In this document: positions 24,449 to 36,770 of the stretch, one piece after another | How positions within the stretch are numbered: position 1 is the first letter of the stretch | How the letters are laid out: each line of letters starts with the position of its first letter | DNA from: Epiperipatus broadwayi | Lineage: Eukaryota > Onychophora > Udeonychophora > Euonychophora > Peripatidae | DNA: 64,000 bases | Assembly (NCBI GenBank): GCA_028023455.1 | Contig: JAQFVV010000017.1 | Span: 1,732,501 to 1,796,500, forward strand | Reading direction: 5' to 3' | Made by a program: the position numbers and the translations under genes | The notes under the pieces: generated by a model | Told to the model about the DNA's origin: nothing | Seen by the model: the letters and a program-made list of their open reading frames with translations, nothing else | Databases searched by the model: none

Positions 24449-25149
24449 TTGACCAACACCAAATGTTAAGCATTGGTTTCATCACTTTGACCAAACAGAT
24501 TTTTTTAAATAGGTGAAAATTACATTTGGTTCTAACAAGCAATTCATGATCTGATAATCAAGTAGTTTCTGTCCTTTTATCTGCATATTTCGATTCCAAG
24601 CCTTACTACGCATAACAACATTTGCAGATAATAGTGACATATACAATATGTTTTAATAATTACATTTATATTATAGATATATTTAACACAAATACACAGT
24701 ACATTTGTACCCTTTAATACATTTTTAAAATTATCCACATTAAGATATCAACAAAAATAATTTTAAGAAGTCATTAATGTAATTATAATAAATTGAAAAA
24801 GAGAGTACTACTTTACATTAGCATGCACATATTCGGACTGTAATCACATCTGTGTGTGTGTACATATATGAATATGTTACTAATTTCACCTGCAATCAGT
24901 GCCTTAATTTTATATAAATTTTTAAATTCACAGGTGTCAATCTCAGTACCGTCCTAGGTATATCTTTATTTTGCAAAAATCAAATTCATTTGAATTTGAT
25001 TTATGTGCAACAAATTTTATGCCACTATTTGAATTTAATTGTATCTCATACCACTTGTATGTAGTCTAAACAAATAATTTAACAAATAATTTTTTTTTTG
25101 TTTTGTAAATTATCGCTTTTTTGTTTCAAAAATATATTTATTAATTACT
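24449..25149. other. Intronic, no gene seen
   Basis: AT-rich, with a short (GT)n run near 24851-24862. It leads into the 3' end of the minus-strand LINE B. Confidence 0.4.
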
Positions 25150-25181
25150 TTGTGTACAAATTAGAAAGGATATATACAAGG

Positions 25182-28100
25182 TTAAATGAGGTTATGCAAA
25201 GTTCTGAAAGTTCTTATGAGTGGTTTAGTAGGCCAGCATGTTTGTTGTTCTGTTGTTATTAGTAGGGAGGGTGAATAGGTTCCAGGTGTCCTCAAAGGAT
25301 TTTTGGGAGAGATGAGCTCATCTCTTTTCCTGATTTTCTTTATTGTTTCACAGAATAACAGATCTGGGTCCAGGTGGGGCAGTTCCATTATCAACTTGCA
25401 ACGTACTACCCAGATTGCATATAGAATGAAAATGGATAGTCTAATGATAGCAAATGTTCCGGTGTGGATCGCTTTTATGGGCAAGAGAATTAGGTCCGGT
25501 CTGATATTGGAGTTGGTGAAGACTATATCTCTGACTGTTTTAAGGTTTGGACAGCGATATAAGAAGTGCTCAATGGTTTCCTCTTCATGAGAACATAAAC
25601 TGCAGGTTGGATCAATGTTGGAGTTACCTCTTTGGTTAAATAGGAACCAATTTGTGGGAAGCGCGCTAAGGTTAATTTTGATGACGAAGTCCAGATACTT
25701 GGGCTCCAGACACCATCTTTTAAAGTGGGTAATTAATTTTTGGTTTGTGAGGTTGAGGCTACTTTTGGGAGGTTGAGGATGTGGGTTGATTAGGTGGTAT
25801 GCATCCCACAAGGTGATTTTAACGTCGAAATTGGTGTCCATGATTGGTTTGTATTGACTTAGAAGATTGATAAGGGATGATATCCATGGCATTTTTTCTG
25901 GTGGGGGTTGATCTGTTGGGGAAATCTTTTCGGTGATGTTGTTATAGCCAAAGGAATGTATCAGATTATGTAGTGTATTGTGTGTTTTTTGGAGGATGGC
26001 TGCTTGAATAGAATGGAAAGACAAGCCATTGAACCTCCGAGGCAGCTGGATTTGTTGGAGGCTGATGGCTACAGTCTTCCCTCTCCAGAAGAGTTTAGTG
26101 CATAGGCGATTAATTTTGTTCTGAAACTGTTTGGTTAGTTTGATGAAGGGCAGGTAATATGTAATTTTTGGTAATATTATCATATTCAGGAGGCCTACCT
26201 TTCCATATAGTGAAAGATAGTCTCTAGAGAGAGATGTGATGTGCTCTGTTGTTTGGAGGATACCGTCCTGTATTTCTCTGGCCATTGCCATTGATGATTT
26301 GAAGATGGGAAACCCCAAGAATCTTTGTGGTTTGGCAGTATAGGTAGATGGTATTTGTTTTCCTGACTTTATCTGCCAGATAGCTGATTTGTTGTGATTT
26401 ATTTGTATTTTGCAGTATATCGATTTAAAATGGATTGTAGTTGGGGAAGGTATTTTATGGTAGGTAGAACAATCATGATGTCATCTATGTTAGGCAAATG
26501 AATTGAGGTGTTTATTGATGGATGGAACGAATACGCCCGGTAGATTTTTTTCAATATCCATAAATAGAGGATTTATGTGTGCTGTGAAGCATAGAGCACT
26601 GAGGGGAGAACCTTGATGGAGAGATTTAAAAGGTTTGAAGCCTGGTGTGAGTTTGCCATCCAATGAGACAAAGATTTCTCTGTTGCTTAATAGATTACTA
26701 ATTATTTGTATAATGGTGACTGGAACATCATACTCAGCCAGCTGATTCAGCAGGATGTCTATGTGCACTGAATCGAAAGCCGCAGCGATATCCAGCTGGA
26801 CAGCAATGGGTTTAGATTTCTTTTGTATTCTGATATAATCAATGAGAGCCATAACATTAGCCATAGCATGTGAGGTGGAGGAGCCTTTTTTTCCCATATT
26901 GATTAGGAGAAATGTGTTTAAGGACTATAGGTTGAATTTGATCCTTGATGATTGACTCCATTATCTTGATCAGCAATGGGGTCATGGAGATTGGTCGAAT
27001 ACTGGTTAGATCAGTGAGTGGTTTTTGTTTTTTCAAAAAAAGGCACTAGTGCCACAGGATACAGATCAGCTATATTTCTGTGCCCAGTAGCTAAGTGTTC
27101 AATCATTTTGACCATGATGGAAATTGTAAACTGACTTAGGTGATTTAAAAGGAACTTAGGGGTGCCATCTAGACCTGGATGAATGCTATCTGGGAGAGAC
27201 ATAAGTTTTCTTTTAAGTAGAGCTTCTGTAATGCCATGCTCGCCTGGATTCCCGGCTTCTAGCCAGTATGGTTCAGAAGGAGGACTATCCGCTTGCATAA
27301 GTTGTTGAAGATGCTGACTGATGAGTAACATCATAGGATAACCTACGAGTGTGTTGCTGTTACTGGAAATTGATGATGGGGTAACTTGTTGTCTATTTGT
27401 CCCTAGAGCCCATCTGAGGTAACCTCTTGTCCAACAATGTTGTTGAGACAAGAAGAATTTAGACCTCCTGATGGATATATATTCTGCGAGTGATTTTTGT
27501 TTAATACGGTAAACGTTTTTAAATGATAAGATGACTTCTATATTGGAAGGATTCTCTTGCACCATTTGTAATGTCTGTGAGGTCTCTGAGTAGGCTATTT
27601 GGGCCTTTAATTTTCCTGGTGTGATGGTTTAGAATGGATTGGAGAAATATTGATATATGTGAACCAGGCTTCTTCAGCTGGGAGGGAAAGGATGTTGATC
27701 TTTCGGAAATAAATGTAGGCCTCAGAAACTATGGCTTCTGTCATGCTGGACTTTGTGACCATACGCATAGTTCTGCCGGGCCCTGTAGCAGGCATTGGAG
27801 CCGCAATGGCTTCTAGATGGATAACTAGTGCCATATGATCTGAGAAAGAGACAGGAACCAAAGCTGCATCAATATAAAAGTGGAGGTCTGGTGTATAATA
27901 TATCAGGTCAATCAGGGATCTTTGAGTTCTGGTGTAAAAGGAAAAGGCACCTGGGGGGAAGAAGCCCTCACCACACATCAGACTTCGATTTAAGTGGTGG
28001 ACGAATCTAGTGTTAAAGTTTTGGTATGTGGTATTGAAATCTCCCAAGAGGATTGTCGGACTGGTTCTGTTGCTGATGATGGCATTTAGCGTGTGGATTA

Positions 28101-28464
28101 TGTTGTAATATTGAGTTCTGTCATTGGCCGTATACACATAGGCAATGATAATGGGGTAGCCCCAGTAGTCAACCTCAATGATAACCATGTTGTTGTCTAA
28201 CAGTAGAAGATTAAAGCTATTGGGGGCTGTTGCTTTATTAACCAGGATGCCAACTCCTCCAGAAGCCGAGGAGCCAATAGAAAATCTGGTATAACCTGAT
28301 GACGAAAGCAGTGCTAGGATTTTATGATCAGTGTTCTGATGGTATTTAGTCTCTCCTATTAGGAATATATGCGGGAAGTTGAGGGCAATCCAATTTTTAA
28401 TAGCATAGGTTCTACCCAATGAGTTGATGCCACGAACATTGACTCCAGCGATTTTACAGTTCAT
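25182..28464 (-). pseudogene. LINE B ORF2 (endonuclease, RT, C-terminal zinc motif), broken
   Basis: The endonuclease is complete in 28464-27607: starts MNCKIAGVNVRGINSLGR, then LIGETKY, LLGDFNTTYQNF, RSLIDLIYY and SFSDHMALVIH, with all catalytic blocks present. 27565-27011 is the linker and start of the RT (DGTPKFLLNHLSQF, LYPVALVPFF). 26897-26490 holds motif A (QLDIAAAFDSVHIDIL) and motif B (LHQGSPLSALCF). Motif C has decayed to NIDDIMIV near 26480. 26318-25182 (378 codons) is the thumb and tail, ending with CSLCSHEEETIEHFLYRCPN, a Cys/His motif common in these LINEs. At least three frameshifts and one stop break the frame. Confidence 0.85.
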
Positions 28465-28476
28465 AACAATCTAGTT

Positions 28477-31054
28477 TTATGTCTTTTCGACCAGCAGCTC
28501 TGAGGCAGTGGACGAATCATCCCAACCAATGCCATCTGGGTCTTCTGCAGCATCCACTTTCTCAGAGGGCACCTGAGAAAGAGAGGAAAGGGTCAGTAGA
28601 AATTTTATGCAGTCATTTAAAATTGAAGCGGGGGTATAATTTGTTGTGGTGTCTTCCAATGGTTCTAGGGGATTGGATGTTGGAGGATCCATAGTTTTTC
28701 TTTTCAGAAGATTTGAGATGTTTAGCTGGGGTTAGATCTGTTGTTTGATTGTTGGAGGGAGGTTGTAAATCATTTGGAGGTTGAGCGTTCTCTTCATCTG
28801 AGCTGGACTTGTCTGAGAGGACCGACTTTCTTTTGTGTATCTTATTAGTTTGATTTGCAATTGCAGATATATCTATAGTGTTTTGATGTTTTGCTTTCGA
28901 TTTACCGTCTGTTTTAGGTTTTTTGACTGTCGAAAGTGTTTGCGAGTTGTTGTTTTCCTGGTTTTTTTTTAGCTTTGAGCAATGTTCTGATGGCAGTGAT
29001 CGTTGGGTAGCTTGAGATCTATTGTCCATTAAACTGTTTATGTTTGCAGACTTTTCTTTATTGTTTTTTTATGGGTTTGCAGAGATGTTTTGTGAGTAGT
29101 CTGCTGATTGTTTTGATTGCCTTTTTTGGACACAGAAGGAACCAATGGACCTAGCTGTTGTGATAACAAAGAGATTTTTTGCTGGATGGAGGTGGATTTG
29201 GGTTTTTTAGTGGTATAGTTGCTATCTTCAAGGTCTATTGGGTTTGAGAGGTCCTTGCCTTCCTCTGTGTCTAGGTCAGTTTTATTAAGATGAGTGGTGG
29301 CCTTATGGACTTGTGTGAGATTTTGGTCAACAAGATCATCCCAGAGGTTTGTGTCAACTTCTATCTCCATTTGTTCTTGAGTAGTATTGGTTTGTAATGA
29401 TGTATTGGTTATTGTGATATTTGAAGATGTCTTTTCAGGTTTGTCTGGAATTTTTGTTGAGGTTTGGGTGATATGGACCTGGGTAGAGTCATTGTTTGTG
29501 GTAGGATTAGGTGTTGCTTGATTGATGTGAGTTGATGTAAGCCCTGGATTGCTAGATTTCCCACTGCAATGATGTATTTTATTTTTTTTAAGGCCACAAT
29601 AGTTGCAAATTCGAGCCGTGCAATCTTTTATGAGATGTGACCTTTGGAGGCAGTAGAAACATTGGGGCCATACCCCTCGAAATGATAAAACCATTGGTGA
29701 ACCTCTGGCGGTTATGATGGTGGGGATGTCAGTGGGGGAGTGTTTTTCTTTAGGGTAAATGAAAATATCACAGTGTTAGACAAGATTTGATCATCAAGAT
29801 GTGGATTAAAACAGATAACTGAACTTGCTAATATTGCCATATTTGATAAGTATATTTTGCAATTCCTGTTCAGTGAAATTTTCAAGACAGTTATTGATTT
29901 TTCCGGATAGCGTAACTGGTCTGTTCATGTCAATGTAGCACAATATGTGATTCCCTAACGCTTTGATATTAGATCTAAAATTCATTCTGTCCGCCCAGGT
30001 TTTGAACTCAATGCCCACATAACGGTCATTGGGATGGGTTAGAATCTTGTGAATTCCTTTTCCAAGATGCTGCTGGTTGATGAGGGCATAGAGTTGATCC
30101 ATGGGAAACTTGAAGAGAGAACAATTTTGATTTGTAATCGCTAGTATTAGCGATTTGTCGTTATAGTAGTTTAAGAATGACTTATAAAGAATGTTTGGAA
30201 TGGTTTTATTGAAATTGTTAGTGATCGTTTGGTATATTTCTTCATTTAGATTATTGATATCTATTGTATCGTAATCAGAAGTGCTATAGTTAAGTTCTGA
30301 GTGCTGTTCTACCTCATAATCTGTTAGATCTAAAAGGAGTTCGCGTGAATTAGCTACCGTTACATTTTCGGTATTATTTACGGTTTTGCTTAAACCCACA
30401 GCGTTAGCGTACAATAATGTTTTTTTTTAATTTGCCGATTGCAAAAGGTTTTTTTCATTAGAGTTAGATAAATTTGTTATTATATCATCTGTAGGATTAT
30501 TAGTGTCATGTAATTGGGTATGAGTATCTTTGGGATTATGTTGTGGTTGTTTAAAATTTATTTTAAAATCTCTCTGTCCACCATTAGTAGCGTTTTTGCT
30601 GGCCCCTAACGGATTAGGGAAGTTTTCACTATAATTGTTTTGACGGTTATTCTTATTTGTCACTACGTAAATATTTTCTCTTTTGTTTGAAGCGTTAGAG
30701 AATTGAAAACTGGGTTTATATTTCATGAATATATCCTCGGCAGAAATCTGTGAGCAGATATGGGTACTGTTATGTTTTTTTGAGTTTTTTGTTTTGACCA
30801 CAGGCTATTTGGTCGTTTGTACTAGAATTTGGGTTGTAGTTATTATTTTTTGAAGCTATTTGGATATTAAATGATGTTGAAGGTTCATTATTATGCAGTG
30901 AAGGAGTTTCGGACCATTTGGCTTGACAATCTTTGCCATTTGAATTTAATATTGAGTTTAAAACCTCGTGGGAATTGACCGCCATATTTGCTTTATTTTC
31001 AAATGTTAGAGTTTGTTTACTTTGACTATAATTAATGTAATTATCACTCTCCAT
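28477..31054 (-). pseudogene. LINE B ORF1 (gag-like nucleic-acid-binding protein), broken
   Basis: Open pieces in order are 31054-30770, 30801-30427, 30414-29806, 29694-29038, 29029-28613 and 28692-28477. The first two are Asn/Ser/Gln-rich and disordered-looking and meet at an A-run frameshift near 30775. An in-frame TAA at 30427 separates the second and third. The third (about 200 codons, ending near GNISKFSYLF) has an RRM-like pattern typical of LINE ORF1 proteins. The fourth holds zinc knuckles CFYCLQRSHLIKDC (C-x2-C-x4-H-x4-C) and CNYCGLKKNKIHHC. The remainder is Thr/Asn/Lys-rich. The intact protein would bind element RNA; this copy cannot encode it whole. Confidence 0.8.
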
Positions 31055-31210
31055 TGTAACTAACGGAAAGTTAAAGACTTACCTAACGTTTGGAGCTCAA
31101 GATTAGAGCTTCCACTCCCTTTCTTTTCTCACGAATTGAAAATTAGTTTGAGCTTCTAATGGATGATCAGAACTGGTCAAGACCGGAAGCACAATTCATT
31201 ATCGCTTTTT

Positions 31211-32039
31211 TTTAAGGCAAATATAATACTTAATGCAACTAATGCTTTCACTAATAAAAAGCAAATTTATTTTTTTATAATAAGTGATTGTAAGAAAAAA
31301 ATCAAATGATTCCAGTTAAACATAACTAATTTTATTTCTCCACATTTGCAATTTTATGGCTACATCTTTATTTTTTTTATATAAATATTTAATACTTATT
31401 GTAAATAAAGTTTATAATTTTTAATCAAATTGGAAATATATATAAAAAAAATACTTAGGAGCAGTATGAAATACTGCTTGCAGCATTTACGTGACAAAAT
31501 TGTATTGTAGCCATTGTAGGTTTAAAAATGGTTCATTTCTTATGGGTATGCCTGATTAATGGGTGACAGAATAGTTCATGATTTCTTGCATGGAAAATTA
31601 GTACTTTCTATTTTGTCATTGATTTATCAAAAGTTATTTTGCCGTTTACTAGTTTATACAAAAAGAATGTATCAGATAAAAGTCTTGTATTATGTAGTTC
31701 ATTCCACTGTTTTTTATAGCATGAAAGTGTATAAATATATTTGCAATTTATTAGTTGTTTGGTTACAATAATGTTATGCAATTGATTAGTCATGTAGAAT
31801 TGGTATTATTAAACAATAGCATCATACTGATGGATTTAATATTTGTTAAAAGAAAAATTGCTTGTAAATATTAAACGCAAATCTTTGTGGTTAATAGGTT
31901 TTTTTTTTTAATTTCGTAACTATCAATATTTGTAAAAACTTTAATATTTGTGTTAATATTAAGAATACACTTGCATATATAATTCGACTATATATAAATA
32001 AATCAAATCAAATAAATAAATGACAAACTTTTATTGATT
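31211..32039. other. Intronic, no gene seen
   Basis: AT-rich sequence with T/A-rich stretches; no gene or repeat recognised before the Penelope-like fragment. Confidence 0.4.
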
Positions 32040-32560
32040 TCTTCTAGCGCTTTCAAAGGTATAACCTTCATTTTCAAGAAGTACAATATTCCTTCATTTT
32101 CACGAAGTACAAATATGCAAAATAGGACAGATTAAATATGCAAATATGGTTGGGAAAATTTAAACTTGCCATTTCTTAGATATGGTGTAAAGTGTCTCTT
32201 TTATTCATCACGTGTTCATCTGATATAATATAGCACGCCTCTTTCACTTTCCTACGCAATTCATACCGCTCTCTACACATAGCCCGAGGCTTATCTGGCC
32301 TGCACTGGTGGCCCATAGCAACAGCATGCTGTGCAAAAATAGAGGGGTGGGATGGGTCAACCGAGGCCTTATTATATGCATATACATGCTGGGCCAGTCT
32401 TGTATGGACTGATGCCCTCGTTTCTCCATAATTTGCCGCTGGGCAATTGTTATTGCTACACGCGATCTTGTAAACCACTTGCTGGGCATGTATTGGGGGG
32501 ATATAGTCCTTAGTATTATTTATGCTCCTATTGTAATCACTTTGTATTATTATTATTTTT
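32040..32560 (-). mobile_element. Penelope-like element 3' end (GIY-YIG endonuclease)
   Basis: Minus-strand open stretch 32560-32176. NNTKDYIPPIHAQQVVYKIA, then CPAANYGETRASVHTRLAQH, then conserved His residues and CYIISDEHVMNKRDTLHHI. The VVYKI...NYGET...R spacing is that of the GIY-YIG nuclease at the C terminus of Penelope-like retroelements (YIG replaced by NYG). The reverse transcriptase that should precede it is not found above 32560. The 3' flank (32110-32040, minus strand) has GAAGGTTATACCTTTGAAAG then CGCTAG, a stem-loop reminiscent of the hammerhead remnants known from Penelope-like elements. Its GAAGTACAA/CTTCATTTTC portion is doubled. Confidence 0.8.
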
Positions 32561-32589
32561 AAAAATTACATGGCATTATATTTGCTACT

Positions 32590-33070
32590 AGCTATAAAAT
32601 ATAGTGATATAGTTCTATAAAACATCTTTGATTTCCACAAAAATTTTAAAATCATTTGCATAATATAAAATGTTTTATCCTGGAGTATGTGTTGGTTTTT
32701 GATATATGGGAAAAAGTATTGGACTTAATACAAATCTAAATCCTTAAGTAGTTGATTCTTCGTTGTTGTAATAAACATAAAATACTTTTTTCAGACAAAA
32801 ACATCTTAAATTAAGTTATATTATTGATTGAATATCCAATTTTTTCTGCTTGTATAAGAAGTAGTCTGTGATCAACTTTACCAAAAGCTTTTATCAAATT
32901 AATGTAGATTACATCTAACTGACTTCATGATTCAATAACTTTATTAAAGGCATCATGTATTATGAAAAACTTTCTGGAAAGAATCCATGATGGCAGGAAG
33001 AAAAATATTCTTTAGATACTGTGTAATTTTCTAATTGATTTTTCAAAAATTCTTCATGGTATAGATCAGA
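32590..33070 (-). mobile_element. LINE reverse-transcriptase scrap
   Basis: Minus strand: QLDVIYINLIKAFGKVDHRL around 32950-32880 (motif A, with the first Asp region changed), then in a shifted frame VLSPILFPIY (motif B remnant, about 32735) and YYANDFKIF (motif C, Asp to Asn, about 32665). The order and spacing fit a non-LTR RT. The element has no visible ends and is heavily decayed. A QGSVLG-like match near 33100 lies on the wrong side and was not used. Confidence 0.6.
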
Positions 33071-33239
33071 GTGCCCAAAACATAGCCCTCAGGACACATA
33101 CAATCCGTTAGAGGTTTTGATTTTTTTGGAGTCAAAAAAATAACAATGGGCATTAGAAGCTTGAAAAGTTGCACAAATATCAAAAAGTTGTATGAATGTT
33201 CTAGACATAAATCATTAAATGTTCGATTACTCCAATTTT

Positions 33240-34770
33240 ACATTTTTCATTTACTAAAAATTTCAAATTAAGACATTATTCTAAAATTGTATCTAAGCTT
33301 AAATAGGCTTTGTCATTATTATTTATTATAGATTTATATTTTACAAACAAATGTTTTAGACTATCTTTTCTGTGCTTTATGTTTGAATTATTTTCCATTA
33401 CAAAAAGATCCAAGACATTTTAGTTATTTATATTGTCCTCTCGAAATCTATTATCCAAATGATTACAAAGCAATTGAATAAATTTAAGTATTGCTGAAGT
33501 ATTTATATAATCATTGGAATCTAAAATTGTTTGAACATCTGCATTCCAGCAGACAATGATATGCACTCTTAGTTATTAATTTTAGTGAATTGGTGTGCTT
33601 CCATTAATGATAAATTAGTCGTGCAAATTTTTATTTAATGCTGATAATTCTGCAAATAATTTTTACACACATGCCATTTGATATTGTAAAATATTTATTT
33701 ATTGGGTTATTGAATTATTCAGCTTGTTCTGTGCAGTAACTTATTATGTAATTTCTTACCAGAGCATTTAATGTGAAATATCTGGTTCCAATCTTACTTC
33801 GTTGAGAGGTCTGAATAACATAACATTAATTTTATAAATGCTAATCAATTCTTAAGACGGAACATTCTATATATTGTCTTTTAAAAGTGTTTCAATATCC
33901 TTAATAAATGGAAATTATTTCCATGCACTATTTTTCACAGATCTTCCCTATAAGCCACATTATTTGTTTTTCCTAACATTACACACACTCCTTTAAAGAC
34001 ATACAACCATTTTTTTGTAAATCAAGATTATTCTCCCTATAAAACTTTTTTATGGTAATAGAATGATTATCACATGCAATGAGCATAATAATGCTGACAA
34101 ATTTTGTCTGATACCTGAATTCAAATTTTGATTCATAGTTTATATACAATATTAATTTCTTTTTTGCTGAAATATCTGTACTTTCATCAACTATCAAACA
34201 ATGAAATGAGGACGTTTTTGAATTTCATCAATAATTTTTGTGTGTTAGTAAATTTATATATTCTATAAATTTGAAGGAATAATTCTTGTTATGACATGAT
34301 TCGCGAATGTTTACATATTTTTCTACATGATCATGTATGATTACAAAAAAAGCATTGATGAATTGATTGTAATTGTTAGGATAGCATTGCTCATTAGAAT
34401 TTTAATCATGTTTTTGTCAGTTTTCTTGCATTCAGCGTTTTCTAACTTGAGATTACGATCTTCTGGGTTTTCAGTTAAAATTGTCAAACTCCTCCATTTT
34501 TATTTTGGTTGGCAATAACTGAATCAGTATGAACTTTGAAATTCACCTTTTGCATTTGACTGACTGCAAATTTTATAAATTACACCATTTGTATTGCTTC
34601 GATAACTAAAAACATCTCCAAGTTTAATAATTACAATTTTGGATGTCAAAGGCATTTCAACTTCAACTGATTAGGAGAGCCATTCATTTTTAATTTTTTT
34701 TTAATTTTTAGATTGATTTGACAAAGAATTAAGTCGATTTGCTGAACATTTTGACATTTGTAGAAGCTAA
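33240..34770 (-). pseudogene. hAT-family transposase relic
   Basis: The clearest part is 34197-33979 on the minus strand: IVDESTDISAKKKLILYI followed by Tyr/Lys-rich sequence and TKFVSIIMLIACDNHSITIK. This matches the 'DESTD' region with first catalytic Asp and the following strands of hAT (DUF4371/zinc-finger-MYM-like) transposases. Upstream, near 34600-34520, a Cys-containing patch may be the remains of the BED/TTF-type finger. LENAECKKTDKNMIKILMSN near 34470-34400 fits the helical region before the catalytic domain. Downstream the frame is littered with stops. No TIRs were found, so only the ORF relic is claimed. Confidence 0.6.
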
Positions 34771-35091
34771 AATAAAATGTTTACATGGTGACACTACAAA
34801 ACGTCACTGTCCACAATATTCCGAAGATTACCCATATTATGAGAACAGGTATGAAGTCATCACTAATCGTATAGCCTAGCACTAGCTCAATAAGATTCTT
34901 CAATGGTCATAGTATTAATTTATTTATGTATTACGGTCACAATAATTTCAAGGTGTACTCTTATGCGAACTCTACAAATTATAATTTATGTTCTTACCAG
35001 AGGATAGCTGTTAATGTTATAATTAAATTAATAACAAAGGCACTTAACTATGGCTTTAAGAATATTTATTATACTCATTTTCATTATAACT

Positions 35092-36770
35092 GCGTTTAAA
35101 ACAGACAAAACTCTCCATATAGTAATGCCACTCAGTGCCAACCAGAGTAATCAATGGATGCCAGAAGGCTTGTGCATAAAATCCCTATCTAGTGCCTACT
35201 CATCCAATATCCCCAAACTAGTTTCTGGCTTGTGGCCTTCATCAGTGAGGAGCTTTGGATCTGAGAGCACTGCACCTAGATCTTAGGATCTAATGCAACC
35301 CTCTAGCAGCCACCTTTTATCTCTACTTAACCACAAAACTTTGAGAATAAATTTGGAAACAATATTTTCAATCTAAGCTCAATAGCCTATATAGTCATAT
35401 GGGTCTGAACCCAGTTCAGTACCCATACATTTTGGTATCTTTAGCTCTTTAACAACCATAGCCACCACTATCCTATTAGGCAGGATTGGTGTTAATCCAT
35501 TAAACATCACATGATCACTATTTCTTATGCTAATACATTACTGTTATTAAAACAGGCAAAACTCCATATAGTAGTGCCACTCAGTGCCATCCAGAGTAAT
35601 CAATGGATGTCAGAAGGCTTGTGCATAAAATCCCTATCTAGTGCCTACTCATCCAATATCCCCAAACTAGTTTCTGGCTTGTGGCCTTCATCAGTGAGGA
35701 GCTTTGGATCTGAGAGCACTGCATCTAGATCTTAGGATCTAATGCAACCCTCCAGTAGCCACTTTTTATCTCTACTTAACTATAAAACTATGAGAATAAA
35801 ATTGAAAACAATTATATTTTCAATCTAAGCTCAATGGCCTATATAGTCATGGGTCTGAACCCAGTTCAGTACCCATACATTTTGGTGTCTTTGGCTCTTT
35901 AACAATCATAGCCATACTATCCTATTAGGCAGGATTGGTGTTAAACCACTAAACATCATATGATCACTATTTCTTATGCTAACACATTAGTTATTAAAAC
36001 AGACAAAACTCTCCGTATAGTAGTGCCAACCAGAGTAATCAGTGGATGCCAGAAGGGCTTGTGCATAAAATCTCTATCTAGTGCCTAATTCAATATCCCC
36101 AAACTAGTTTCTAGTTAGGTGCAGTGCTCTCAGATCCAAAGCTGAGTAGGCACTAGGTAGGGATTTTATGCACAAGCCTTCTGTCATCCATTGATCACTC
36201 TGGTTGTCACTGAGTGGCACTACTATATGGAGAGTTTTGCCTGTTTTAATAACAGTAATGTGCTAGCATTAGAAATTGTGATCATGTGATGTTTAGTGGT
36301 TTAACACCAATCCTGCCTAATAGGATAGTGGTGGCTATGGTTGTTAAAGAGCCAAAGACCCAAATGTATGGGTACTGAACTGGGTTCAGACCCTTATGAC
36401 TATATAAGCTATTGAGCTTAGATTGAAAATATTGTTTTAAATTTTATTCTCACAGTTTTGTAGTTAAGTAGAGATAAAAGTTTGCTGCTGGAGGGTTGTA
36501 TTAGATCCTAAGATCTAGGTGCAGTGCTCTCAGATCCAAACCTCCTCATTGACAAAGGCCACAGTCCAGAAACTAGTTTGGGGATATTGGATGAGTAGGC
36601 CCTAGATAGGGATTTTATGCATAGGCCATATGGCATTCATTGTTTACTCTGGTTGGCACTAAGTGGCACTACTATATGGAGAGTTTTGCCTGTTTTAATA
36701 ACAGTAATGTGCTAGCATAAGAAATAGTGGTCATGTGATGTTTAGAGGTTTACTAGCTGTGTTCCTAAAT
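35092..36770. repeat. R1 repeat array: direct units followed by inverted units
   Basis: The unit is about 450 nt. Starts marked by AAAACAG(A/G)CAAAACTC lie at 35098, 35549 and 35996. Shared blocks include CCATATAGTAGTGCCACTCA, TGTGCATAAAATCCCTATCT, ATATCCCCAAACTAGTTTCT, TTGTGGCCTTCATCAGTGAG and CAGTTCAGTACCCATACATT. The third unit breaks off at about 36115 and the array then continues in reverse orientation, with CATTACTGTTATTAAAACAG read backwards near 36235-36255 and again near 36690-36710. The whole is therefore about 2.3 direct plus 1.4 inverted units. Partial single copies occur at 963 and 15015. No ORF of note. Confidence 0.85.
35221..35245 (-). ncRNA. Hammerhead-like core in R1 (first of two well-kept copies)
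   Basis: On the minus strand: CTGATGA, then AGGCCACAAGCCA (GGC/GCC stem with a 5-nt loop), then GAAAC. This is the arrangement of a hammerhead ribozyme's CUGANGA-stem II-GAAA core. The same 25 nt recur at 35670-35694, a changed copy lies at 36548-36573, and an independent R1 copy at 15068-15092 has CTGAGGA...GAAAC. A standard GUH cleavage site joined to a paired stem III is not evident, so activity is doubtful. Confidence 0.3.

Larger units (their letters stand above)
25150..31210 (-). mobile_element. LINE family B, near full length, frameshifted
   Basis: A minus-strand non-LTR retrotransposon of about 6 kb. From its 5' end: probable 5' UTR at 31210-31055, ORF1 at 31054-28477, and ORF2 at 28464-25182 with only about 12 nt between them, then a short 3' UTR to about 25150. 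It is richer in G+C than the surrounding intron. Both ORFs keep long open pieces joined by single-base shifts and a few stops, which suggests a fairly young but inactive copy. Motif style (apurinic-type endonuclease, single-domain RT, CCHC knuckles in ORF1, C-terminal Cys/His motif) places it in the jockey/I-like group by eye; a tree would be needed to fix the clade. Confidence 0.85.

Noticed and set aside
33070-33130. GYVLGTLIYTMK as RT motif B of the scrap at 32.6-33.0 kb
   Set aside because: On the minus strand it precedes motif A instead of following it, and a better motif B remnant lies in the correct place.
35050-35735. ORFs of 74-78 codons repeated in the R1 units (QSNQWM.EGLCIKSLSSAY)
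   Set aside because: The open frames recur only because the nucleotide repeat does; differences between units show no preference for silent changes, and no domain is seen.
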